25,624 nt of DNA from Candidatus Nomurabacteria bacterium. Its GTDB lineage: Bacteria; Patescibacteriota; Minisyncoccia; Phycocordibacterales; UBA9973. The stretch spans positions 25,970 to 51,593 of the forward strand of contig JAHFNM010000002.1 of the NCBI GenBank assembly GCA_023267415.1, given 5' to 3'. Below the pieces are notes generated by a model. The model did no database searches. It was given only the letters and a program-made list of their open reading frames with translations, and was not told the DNA's origin. Shown one piece after another: positions 7,575-13,436 of the stretch. Positions within the stretch are counted from its first letter, which is position 1. Every line of letters starts with the position of its first letter. The position numbers were made by a program, and so were the translations under genes.

Positions 7575-7612
7575 TTTATTGTTAAAATTTTTCTAAACTT
7601 ATTGCAATTTTT
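7564..7612. promoter_or_regulatory. Twin ATTGCAAT boxes, candidate operator
   Basis: Two copies of the self-complementary octamer ATTGCAAT (7568-7575 and 7601-7608) with start points 33 bp apart, close to three helical turns. Flanking A/T tracts extend them into a 12-bp inverted repeat (7564-7575 and 7601-7612). The proximal copy overlaps the -35. The surrounding 190-bp gap (7541-7730) is AT-rich and otherwise holds only this promoter and the terminator at 7721-7743. Confidence 0.45.
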
Positions 7613-7720
7613 GCTATTATTTGGAGGAGTATAGCAACACCATTTTTCCTTGCATAGACTTCATTTTAGAATAATTTTATCTTTTTTAAATGGTAGCAAG
7701 TGAATTAAATCCATAAAAAA

Positions 7721-7743
7721 TAGCAGCCATTTATAGGCTGCTA
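7721..7743 (-). terminator. Terminator overlapping the stop codon of the 208-aa gene
   Basis: 8-bp stem (TAGCAGCC / GGCTGCTA) with a 7-nt loop that contains the TAA stop (7731-7733), followed on the minus strand by TTTTTT. The upstream arm is the last codons of the gene. Confidence 0.75.
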
Positions 7744-8357
7744 TCGATATTTCTTTCTTTTAATAATGCTGTAACTCCGACAGCAAATTCACCGATACAT
7801 GCGATGACCGCAAAGTGAATGTTAAGCGGCGTCACATCCTTCTGGAGTGCGTATGCAAGCAAAATGAATATGCTTCCCAACCCCACTAGAAACCAGGGTT
7901 TTGGTTTTTCAACCAATGATCCATTTGCAATGCCACGCACTGTCGAAACGTATCCGATGCCGATGGCAAAGAGAACAATGTTGTTGGTAGATGATTCGTC
8001 GCCGAACTTCCACCAAACAAAGCCCGCCACTGCCAGCACACATGCGATCGCAAGATCCTCCATTCCAGGCTTTGCAAAAAGCTTGAGATAGAAAGCTGAG
8101 ATGACAATAATGAGAGCGGCTACACTGCAAATTGCTGCAAATGTCAGTTCCCAAAAATCTGTCGTCTTCAAAAGACAAGTTACGCCATTCATTAATTCAG
8201 CGAGGAGCCAGATTGTCCAGCTAATTGCACTGATCTTGCTGCGCAATTCCTTGAGGCGATTCTTCCTGTACAGGTTTTGGATATAGTTCCAAAATCCTCG
8301 CGTCGTGAATATCGCCGATAAAACGTATAGTATTGTTAATATCACTAAGAGCACCAT
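7731..8357 (-). CDS. Multi-TM protein of unknown function, paralogue of 8444-9049
   Basis: 208 aa, about six hydrophobic helices, no recognised family. It is homologous to its upstream neighbour: SAISWTIWLLAELMNGVTCL here matches SVISWLVWLFAEITNFVTCV there, and HFAVIACIGEFAVGVTALLK matches HFSAVAVCGEGGVFLSIIIK. Conserved features are therefore a Ser-x-Ile-Ser-Trp start of one helix, an intramembrane Ala-Glu, a Thr-Cys pair, and a C-terminal Gly-Glu helix. The two copies look like a tandem duplication. ATG 8357 follows a strong promoter, but an out-of-frame ATG lies 7 nt upstream (8364) and no Shine-Dalgarno is seen, so initiation here is unusual. Role unknown; sensing, transport or channel function cannot be told apart. 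Confidence 0.8.
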   Translation of the reverse strand: MVLLVILTILYVLSAIFTTRGFWNYIQNLYRKNRLKELRSKISAISWTIWLLAELMNGVTCLLKTTDFWELTFAAICSVAALIIVISAFYLKLFAKPGMEDLAIACVLAVAGFVWWKFGDESSTNNIVLFAIGIGYVSTVRGIANGSLVEKPKPWFLVGLGSIFILLAYALQKDVTPLNIHFAVIACIGEFAVGVTALLKERNIDSSL

Positions 8358-8374
8358 GGAACATGTTTTTGTTT

Positions 8375-8403
8375 ATTATATCACTATTTATAATAAAAGT
8401 CAA
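8375..8403 (-). promoter_or_regulatory. Promoter of the 208-aa membrane protein
   Basis: TTGACT (8398-8403), 17-bp spacer, TATAAT (8375-8380) on the minus strand. This is the most consensus-like promoter in the block. 17 nt separate the -10 from ATG 8357. Confidence 0.82.
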
Positions 8404-8433
8404 ATACAATTCTGTCCTTATATAGCAAGAAAA

Positions 8434-8455
8434 AATCGCCGTTTTACCGGCGATT
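8434..8455 (-). terminator. Terminator overlapping the stop codon of the 217-codon gene
   Basis: 8-bp stem (AATCGCCG / CGGCGATT, loop of 6) overlapping the last codons and TAA stop at 8444, followed on the minus strand by TTTTTC. It is the same stop-in-hairpin design as at 7721-7743 in the paralogous gene. Confidence 0.75.
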
Positions 8456-9049
8456 ACGAAATGCTGATTTTATAATAATTGATAGAAATACTCCCCCTTC
8501 TCCACACACAGCAACGGCAGAAAAGTGTCTGACGACTCCATGAACTTCGTTCTCCGAATATCCAACAAGAGCAAGTGTTGCGCCGCCACAAACGATAAGC
8601 CATGGAATCGGCCGCTCATGCAGCTCTCCTTTTAGTATTCCCCAAGCAGTGACAAAGTAGCCCATACTTATCGCAAGGAGCACAAAAAGGCTGGTATGCT
8701 CAGTGTCCCCGGTATACAGGAGATATCCAAACCCGACCATCACCAGGATCAGGATTATGGCATCGACCGAAGTGAGACTGTCGTACATTTTTCGGCGAAT
8801 AGCAGTAAGCACGATTGCGCCGGTTGCCAGAGCATTTAGTGCCGGAAATATCAAGCGTGGCCATTCATGAAATCCAACGTCGAGAACGCAGGTGACAAAG
8901 TTTGTGATCTCGGCAAAGAGCCACACGAGCCAGCTGATGACGCTGACATGCATATCACGAAACTTACGTAAGTTACGAAGATAGAGGGCAAAGCCCGCAT
9001 AGGTCACAAGACCTGAAAACAAAAAGTAGTACAGTTGTGTGGATGTCAT
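8444..9049 (-). CDS. Multi-TM protein of unknown function, paralogue of 7731-8357
   Basis: 201 aa from ATG 9049, about six hydrophobic helices, basic loops (LRNLRKFRD; IRRKM). It shares the SxISWxxWLxAE, VTC and HFxxxAxxGE features with the following gene. ATG 9049 is chosen because the sequence upstream of it carries the 32-bp terminator palindrome of the previous gene. An in-frame TTG at 9097, 2 bp from that palindrome, would give 217 aa, and another TTG lies at 9070. No clear -10 is seen before ATG 9049, so it may depend on read-through or a weak promoter. Function unknown. Confidence 0.8.
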   Translation of the reverse strand: MTSTQLYYFLFSGLVTYAGFALYLRNLRKFRDMHVSVISWLVWLFAEITNFVTCVLDVGFHEWPRLIFPALNALATGAIVLTAIRRKMYDSLTSVDAIILILVMVGFGYLLYTGDTEHTSLFVLLAISMGYFVTAWGILKGELHERPIPWLIVCGGATLALVGYSENEVHGVVRHFSAVAVCGEGGVFLSIIIKSAFRNRR

Positions 9050-9098
9050 ATAAAAGAAAAATTTGCCCAACTCTATCCTACTTTCCAGAAATAACAAA

Positions 9099-9130
9099 AT
9101 CGCCCGGCCGCATGCATGCGGCCGGGCGAT
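9099..9130 (-). terminator. 32-bp perfect GC-rich palindrome, terminator of the 269-aa gene
   Basis: A perfect self-complementary 32-mer: arm ATCGCCCGGCCGCATG (9099-9114) and its complement with no spacer. It is followed on the minus strand by TTTTGTTATTTC and lies 14 bp after the stop at 9145. Confidence 0.85.
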
Positions 9131-9144
9131 AGTTTACATCTCAT

Positions 9145-9954
9145 TTACACGATGTCTTTTTTAGGCAAAAATCCAAAAACACCAAAGGAAAGAAGGAACA
9201 ATGCGAGAGTAAAGATCAGGTCGCCAAAATCACCATTGAAGTAGGTGCCAATGCTTGTCGTATACGAAAAAACTGAATCAGCGATAAACATCATGGCAAG
9301 CCCCGCGAGTACTGAAACGATCGCAAGATGATATTCCTTGGCAATATAACGAAAGGATAGGCCGGAAAGAACGACGGCTGCAGTCAAACTGACAAAATCG
9401 CCGACAGGATAAGCAAGATCAAATATCGATTTAAGGACAGGATCCCCCGAGTGAACGAGTACGCCTTGGCGAACAACGACAACAAGCACGTAGTAAGATA
9501 CGGCGAACATCGCAATCGAGGCGATAAGAATAAACAGCTTTGCATATTTGCGTTCTAATCCAACATCAGCACCAGCGGCTCGTGCCAGGTATACAGCTCC
9601 GATACAATAAAAGAAAACGCTTGGAGCAAAGCCTAGGTCTGCAAACGACGGATACGGAGCAGCGACTCCTTGTACGAAATTGTAGTACGACCAGATCACT
9701 TCACCGCAGCCCCATAAAAATAAGCCAAGACCGGCAAAAAAGATTCCTTTATCAATAAACCCCTTTCTTTCAGAAGACTTATTCTCGTATAGTAACGCAA
9801 ACAACCCGCCCAAAAATGGTAGAAGGCCCATAGCAAAAGAAAAAGCATAACCAGCCATTCCTGATGCAGTGTGCGTGACAGCAAGAATGATCCAAAAAAC
9901 AATCATGCAAACGATAAAATATACCGAGTGCTTTTGAGCTCCATTTATTTTCAT
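9145..9954 (-). CDS. Multi-TM sensor-like membrane protein, paralogue of 5752-6570
   Basis: 269 aa, about eight hydrophobic helices. It shares with the 272-aa protein the WSYYNFVQG, APYPSFADLGF, ARAAGADVGLE, FDLAYPVGDF, ADSVFSY and FNGDFGDLIFTL motifs in the same order, so the two are paralogues about 2.6 kb apart with three other genes between. The C-terminus ends shortly after the last helix, with no kinase, GGDEF or other output domain, so any signal must pass to a separate protein (inference). ATG 9954 is preceded by TAGGAT at 6 nt. It is divergent from the agmatinase gene, sharing a 75-bp control region. Confidence 0.85.
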   Translation of the reverse strand: MKINGAQKHSVYFIVCMIVFWIILAVTHTASGMAGYAFSFAMGLLPFLGGLFALLYENKSSERKGFIDKGIFFAGLGLFLWGCGEVIWSYYNFVQGVAAPYPSFADLGFAPSVFFYCIGAVYLARAAGADVGLERKYAKLFILIASIAMFAVSYYVLVVVVRQGVLVHSGDPVLKSIFDLAYPVGDFVSLTAAVVLSGLSFRYIAKEYHLAIVSVLAGLAMMFIADSVFSYTTSIGTYFNGDFGDLIFTLALFLLSFGVFGFLPKKDIV

Positions 9955-9960
9955 GATTAC

Positions 9961-9966
9961 ATCCTA
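9961..9966 (-). promoter_or_regulatory. -10 box of the 269-aa membrane protein
   Basis: TAGGAT on the minus strand, exactly 6 nt from ATG 9954; no clear -35 and no Shine-Dalgarno. Confidence 0.5.
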
Positions 9967-10013
9967 TCATATGAATGCATGATTTACTGATGTGGAAACG
10001 ACATGACATCTCG

Positions 10014-10022
10014 TGGTACTAT
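10014..10022 (+). promoter_or_regulatory. Extended -10 promoter that decides the agmatinase start
   Basis: TGG-TACTAT is an extended -10 (TGn plus hexamer at 10017-10022), 7 nt before ATG 10030. It lies downstream of the in-frame ATG at 10003, which argues that 10030 is the true start. Confidence 0.6.
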
Positions 10023-10029
10023 TGTCGAC

Positions 10030-10920
10030 ATGACAGACTCAATCATCAATTCGACCGACCCAAGCACCGCAGACGTGCACATCGTGAGCGCTCCCTATGA
10101 CGCAACTGCTTCTTTTCATAAGGGCACAGCTCTGGGTCCACAAAAGATCATTGACTGCCTCGACATGCAGATCGAATCGTGGGACCGGAGATACAAGGTG
10201 GATTCGACCAAGCATATTGCGATCGCGCATTCGGAGATCGCCGGAATTAGAGATATGGAGCCGAAGGAGGCACATGCAGCCGTGGTCAAGACCTGCACTG
10301 AAAGCACCGCTCCCCTCACCTTTCTCCTTGGCGGAGAACACTCAATGAGTTTTGGCGCACTGAAGGCACTTTCGGAAAAGCACGATCCAAAGGATGTGAC
10401 CATATTCCAGATAGATGCGCACTGCGATCTGCGAACCGATGATGGCGATTATACTGATGGCACTCCGACAGAGTACGCACATTCAGCCGTCATGCGCCGC
10501 GCACACGAACTCGGATACAATCTCGTACAGGTGGGCATTCGCGCATACCACGAATCCGAATGTGATTATTTTTCTTCATTCAAAAATATCAAAGTGTTCG
10601 AATGGGGCGTAGGCAAAGTGCCAAGCATCCAGAAAGTAGTCTCAGCGATCAAGACAAAGAAAGTCTACATTTCCATCGACGTGGACGGCATCGATCCGGC
10701 ACATATGCCGGGCACAGGCACTCCGGTACAAGGCGGACTTGAATGGTATTACACGCTCAACCTGATCGAACGAGTAATCGAGAAACGTCAGCTTGTCGGC
10801 GCCGATCTTGTGGAAGTCTCTCCACAACCCGACAATGTCCTTACTGAGTACGGCGCTGCACAGATCGTTTACAATATGATCAATACTTTTTACAAGAAAA
10901 GATTGGCTGCGAAAAAATAG
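10030..10920 (+). CDS. speB: Agmatinase / ureohydrolase family enzyme
   Basis: Mn2+-dependent ureohydrolase (arginase/agmatinase family), 296 aa; the agmatinase reaction would give putrescine and urea. All metal-binding signatures are present: GGEHS (101-105, H104), DAHCDLR (129-135, D129/H131/D133) and SIDVDGIDPAHMPGTGTP (215-232, D217/D219). The usual GGDHS is GGEHS, which is common in the family. Agmatinase is favoured over arginase by overall similarity and by the convergent deoxyhypusine-synthase-like gene, which also belongs to polyamine metabolism. No arginine decarboxylase is encoded in the window. The start at 10030 is chosen over 10003 because the promoter lies between them. Confidence 0.88.
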   Translation: MTDSIINSTDPSTADVHIVSAPYDATASFHKGTALGPQKIIDCLDMQIESWDRRYKVDSTKHIAIAHSEIAGIRDMEPKEAHAAVVKTCTESTAPLTFLLGGEHSMSFGALKALSEKHDPKDVTIFQIDAHCDLRTDDGDYTDGTPTEYAHSAVMRRAHELGYNLVQVGIRAYHESECDYFSSFKNIKVFEWGVGKVPSIQKVVSAIKTKKVYISIDVDGIDPAHMPGTGTPVQGGLEWYYTLNLIERVIEKRQLVGADLVEVSPQPDNVLTEYGAAQIVYNMINTFYKKRLAAKK

Positions 10921-10921
10921 A

Positions 10922-10954
10922 CACAAAAAATCCCGCTAAGCGGGATTTTTTGTG
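10922..10954. terminator. Bidirectional terminator between convergent polyamine genes
   Basis: 16-bp perfect inverted repeat (10922-10937 / 10939-10954) with core TCCCGCT/AGCGGGA and six-T tracts on both sides. It serves the agmatinase (+, stop at 10920) and the DHS-like gene (-, stop at 10960). Confidence 0.93.
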
Positions 10955-10959
10955 CTTGT

Positions 10960-11979
10960 TTAGTATCCGTATTTTGCGATCAGTTCATTCGCTTCTTTGG
11001 GATTGCGCTTACATTCGAGAAGCGCGGTGAGGATAAGTGGAGCGACGATCGTAGCGTCAGATTCAATAACGAACATTGGTGTCTCTTTAGTGAGTTTGTC
11101 CCAGGTGATCTTTTCGTTTGGAGTAGCACCCGAGTATGATCCGTATGAGGTGGTCGAATCGGAGATTTGACAGAAATATGCCCATGGTTTTGCGTCTTTT
11201 TTGAGATCGTATTTAATCGATGGAACGACGCAGATCGGAAAGTCTCCGGCAATACCTCCGCCAATCTGGAAGAATCCCACGCCTTCCCCTTCGGAAAGGG
11301 TCTGGTATTGGTCGTACCAAGCCACCATGTATTCGGCGCCAGACTTTGCCGCAGAAGGATTGCATTCGCCATCCTTGATGAGTGAAGAGAACACGTTTCC
11401 AAGAGTCGAATCTTCGTACCCTGGAACAACGATCGGAATGTTTAGTTTTGCCGCTTCAACAATCCAGCACTCGTCGATATTCCCGTCATGAAATTCAGCC
11501 GGAAGCGTTCGTGCGATCTCGTAGAGATATTCGTGCCAAAACTTGCGATCGCCACTTTCGCTCGCCTTCTTCCACATCGGAATGATGCGCTCTTCGATCG
11601 ACTTGAAGGCCTCGTCGCCTGGAATGCTTGTGTCAGTGACACGGTGCATTGAAGCATTCAAAAGCTTGGTATCGTCTTCCTTGCTGAGATAGCGATAGTC
11701 GGAAATATCTTTGTAGTGACTGTGCGCGACGAGACGAAAGAGTGATTCTTCGATATTCGCCCCAGTGACAGACATTCCTGAGATAAGTCCCTCGCGAATA
11801 GCGGGAGCGAGCGTAATGCCGAGCTGTGCCGTACTCATGGCTCCGGCAACTGCCCAAAACATTTTTCCTCCCTTTTCCGTGTGGCGCCAATAGGCGATCA
11901 ACGAATCGCGCAATGCTCGGGCATTATAATTTTTATAATGCTTGAGGACAAACTCGAGCGTCGGTAATTGAGTATTCAT
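10960..11979 (-). CDS. Deoxyhypusine synthase-like protein
   Basis: 339 aa, deoxyhypusine synthase (DHS) superfamily: NAD-dependent transfer of an aminobutyl group via a lysine imine. Visible motifs are MSVTGANIEESLF (the NAD-binding TGA region), PIVVPGYEDSTLGN, GGGIAGDFPICVVP, SDSTTSYGSYSGATPNE, the active-site lysine in ITWDKL (K295) and SDATIVAPL. The Lys-His-His after GGG in eukaryotic DHS, which includes the catalytic His, is Gly-Asp-Phe here. This is the bacterial DHS-like subgroup as I remember it. Bacteria lack eIF5A, so the substrate is probably a free polyamine (homospermidine-type or related chemistry), inferred also from the agmatinase next door. A 29-codon ORF ends 4 nt upstream, and TAGGA gives a weak Shine-Dalgarno. 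Confidence 0.88.
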   Translation of the reverse strand: MNTQLPTLEFVLKHYKNYNARALRDSLIAYWRHTEKGGKMFWAVAGAMSTAQLGITLAPAIREGLISGMSVTGANIEESLFRLVAHSHYKDISDYRYLSKEDDTKLLNASMHRVTDTSIPGDEAFKSIEERIIPMWKKASESGDRKFWHEYLYEIARTLPAEFHDGNIDECWIVEAAKLNIPIVVPGYEDSTLGNVFSSLIKDGECNPSAAKSGAEYMVAWYDQYQTLSEGEGVGFFQIGGGIAGDFPICVVPSIKYDLKKDAKPWAYFCQISDSTTSYGSYSGATPNEKITWDKLTKETPMFVIESDATIVAPLILTALLECKRNPKEANELIAKYGY

Positions 11980-11983
11980 TTTC

Positions 11984-12073
11984 CTACATTTTATCCCAAT
12001 CGGAGAACGTGCTCCTTTTGGAAATATTATTGGTGATAAAATATGGACCGCCGAAAAAATCCGGCGAATTCAT
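11984..12073 (-). CDS. Possible 29-aa leader peptide upstream of the DHS-like gene
   Basis: A 29-codon ORF starts at ATG 12073, 7 nt after a TATACT box, and ends with TAG only 4 nt before the ATG of the DHS-like gene. The peptide begins MNSPDFFGGPYF and ends SDWDKM. Its position right behind a good promoter and its close coupling to the next gene suggest either a leader peptide or an alternative start region. It is not in frame with the DHS-like gene. A short hairpin (CGCCG/CGGCG) lies in its first codons. There is no homology evidence, so it may be just untranslated leader. Confidence 0.4.
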   Translation of the reverse strand: MNSPDFFGGPYFITNNISKRSTFSDWDKM

Positions 12074-12080
12074 AAACTCG

Positions 12081-12109
12081 AGTATAGCAAACACTCTTGA
12101 TATATCAAG
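12081..12109 (-). promoter_or_regulatory. Promoter with palindromic operator for the DHS-like gene
   Basis: TTGATA (12103-12108), 16-bp spacer, TATACT (12081-12086) on the minus strand. The -35 is embedded in a perfect 14-bp palindrome CTTGATATATCAAG (12096-12109), a plausible repressor site. Confidence 0.65.
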
Positions 12110-12122
12110 TGTTTTTCGACAA

Positions 12123-12147
12123 AAAACCGCCTAAAACTGGCGGTTTT
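12123..12147 (-). terminator. Intrinsic terminator downstream of dnaJ
   Basis: 9-bp stem AAAACCGCC / GGCGGTTTT with a 7-nt loop, followed on the minus strand by TTGTCG and containing a six-T run. It lies about 60 bp after the dnaJ stop. The gap between holds a 12-bp palindrome, GCACAATTGTGC (12190-12201), of unknown meaning. Confidence 0.8.
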
Positions 12148-12206
12148 CCCCACTTTTTGAATTTAGAATTAGTTTAAACAAATGTTAGGGCACAATTGTG
12201 CAAGTG

Positions 12207-13283
12207 TTACAAACCCTCTTCCTGCAATTTTTCCACTGCTTCCTTTGCCTTCTTTGAAAGTTTGTTTGGAATCTTGACCGTTACTTTTATCATCAAGTCT
12301 CCCCGTTTGCCGCGAGCGCTCGGAACTCCTCGCTCCTTAACACGAAGAATCGTTCCGCTAGCTATGCCTTCAGGAATCTCCACTGTCACCAATCCGTCGA
12401 GTGTTTCGATTTTTCGATCGGCGCCAAGCAGTGCTTCAGAGAGTTTGATTTCCATATCCATCGTAAGATTCTGTCGGTCTCGACGGAATATCGGATGCTG
12501 CTGTACATTGATCTTTACATAGAGATCTCCGCTTGCCGCCTTGCGAATCGCTTCGCCCATGCCGGTCATGCGAATCATTTCTCCGGCTTCAATACCTGCC
12601 GGGATGCGAATCTCCACTTCCTCCTCCTTGCGTCGAACTCCCGCACCCTTACAGGTATCGCATGCCTCGGATGGAATAGTGCCAGAACCAGCGCATGCGT
12701 CACAGATGCGCGTTGATACAAATGATCCGATCAGCGAACGGCGTGTCTCGCGGATCTGCCCCTTGCCGTTACATTGCGAACAGGTGACCTGCTTGGCACC
12801 TGTCTTCGCGCCCGAACCATGACAGGTTTCGCACGTGGATGTTTTTGTTATGAGAATGCGACGAACGGTGCCAAAGATGCTGTCGGCAAACGGAATGGTG
12901 ATCTCTGTGGAAATGTCACGTCCTCGGCGCTGCTGTGCGCCCCCGCGACCTCCTCCGAAGAAGTCTGAAAAAATATCGCCGAGATCGCCCATGTCGAAAC
13001 CCTGGCCGTTTTGGAATCCGGAAAAATCAAAGCCACCCATGCCTGATGGGTCAAACCCCTGGCCGCCAAACTGCGGTCCAGCAGAACCAAACTGGTCGTA
13101 CTGTGCGCGCTTCTGGTCGTCGGAGAGCGTTTGATAAGCCTCGTTCACTTCTTTGAACTTTGCATCGTCGCCTTTGTTTTTGTCCGGGTGATATTTGTGA
13201 GCAAGCTTGTGAAAGGCTTTTTTGATCTCCTCTTTCGAAGAAGTTTTATTTACACCAAGAATGTCATAGTAGTCTTTAGCCAT
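12207..13283 (-). CDS. dnaJ: Chaperone DnaJ (type I Hsp40)
   Basis: Co-chaperone that stimulates the DnaK ATPase and delivers clients; 358 aa from ATG 13283. The J-domain (1-70) has the HPD triad in HKYHPDKNKG; a Gly/Phe-rich region follows (about 70-115). The zinc domain has four Cys-x-x-Cys-x-Gly-x-Gly-like repeats (CETCHGSG, CSQCNGKG, CDACAGSG, CDTCKGAG), and the C-terminal substrate-binding domain is complete (GDLYVKINVQQHPIFRR). MAKDYYDILGV is the standard N-terminus, so a TTG at 13301 is rejected as start. No dnaK or grpE is in the window. Unlike most neighbours it appears to have a leader of about 80 nt containing a hairpin. Confidence 0.97.
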   Translation of the reverse strand: MAKDYYDILGVNKTSSKEEIKKAFHKLAHKYHPDKNKGDDAKFKEVNEAYQTLSDDQKRAQYDQFGSAGPQFGGQGFDPSGMGGFDFSGFQNGQGFDMGDLGDIFSDFFGGGRGGAQQRRGRDISTEITIPFADSIFGTVRRILITKTSTCETCHGSGAKTGAKQVTCSQCNGKGQIRETRRSLIGSFVSTRICDACAGSGTIPSEACDTCKGAGVRRKEEEVEIRIPAGIEAGEMIRMTGMGEAIRKAASGDLYVKINVQQHPIFRRDRQNLTMDMEIKLSEALLGADRKIETLDGLVTVEIPEGIASGTILRVKERGVPSARGKRGDLMIKVTVKIPNKLSKKAKEAVEKLQEEGL

Positions 13284-13319
13284 AGTGTTTTTCAATAACA
13301 ATTATTTCGTATTAGCCTG

Positions 13320-13353
13320 CCCCGTAGGAAGCGTACTCGCTTTCCTTCTGGGG
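13320..13353 (-). promoter_or_regulatory. Hairpin in the dnaJ leader
   Basis: Imperfect stem: CCCC (13320-13323) pairs with GGGG (13350-13353), and AGGAA with TTCCT further in, around a TACT loop. It lies 36 nt upstream of ATG 13283 and inside the predicted untranslated leader. Possible leader regulation; no CIRCE element is present. Confidence 0.35.
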
Positions 13354-13373
13354 TCTTTTGCCATTGCGCGATT

Positions 13374-13402
13374 ACTATACTATGAAAGAATTTTGCGGGC
13401 AA
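13374..13402 (-). promoter_or_regulatory. Likely dnaJ promoter
   Basis: TTGCCC (13397-13402), 17-bp spacer, TATAGT (13374-13379) on the minus strand. It predicts a transcript start near 13367 and a leader of about 84 nt. Confidence 0.45.
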
Positions 13403-13407
13403 GAATT

Positions 13408-13436
13408 CCTCTACACTCACCTGGTGAGTGTAGAGG
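13408..13436 (-). terminator. Hairpin directly after the gatB stop
   Basis: 14-bp perfect inverted repeat (CCTCTACACTCACC, 13408-13421, with 13423-13436) abutting the gatB TAG at 13437. It lacks a U-tract on the minus strand, so it may be a transcript-end stabiliser instead of a classical terminator. Confidence 0.6.

Noticed and set aside
7541..7730. Possible small RNA or tRNA in the AT-rich gap
   Set aside because: No cloverleaf or stable stem beyond the 208-aa gene terminator; the ATTGCAAT boxes and promoter account for the visible structure.
13408..13436. CIRCE heat-shock operator near dnaJ
   Set aside because: The repeat (arms CCTCTACACTCACC) does not match the CIRCE consensus (TTAGCACTC-N9-GAGTGCTAA), has almost no spacer, and lies directly after the gatB stop, as a transcript-end hairpin would.
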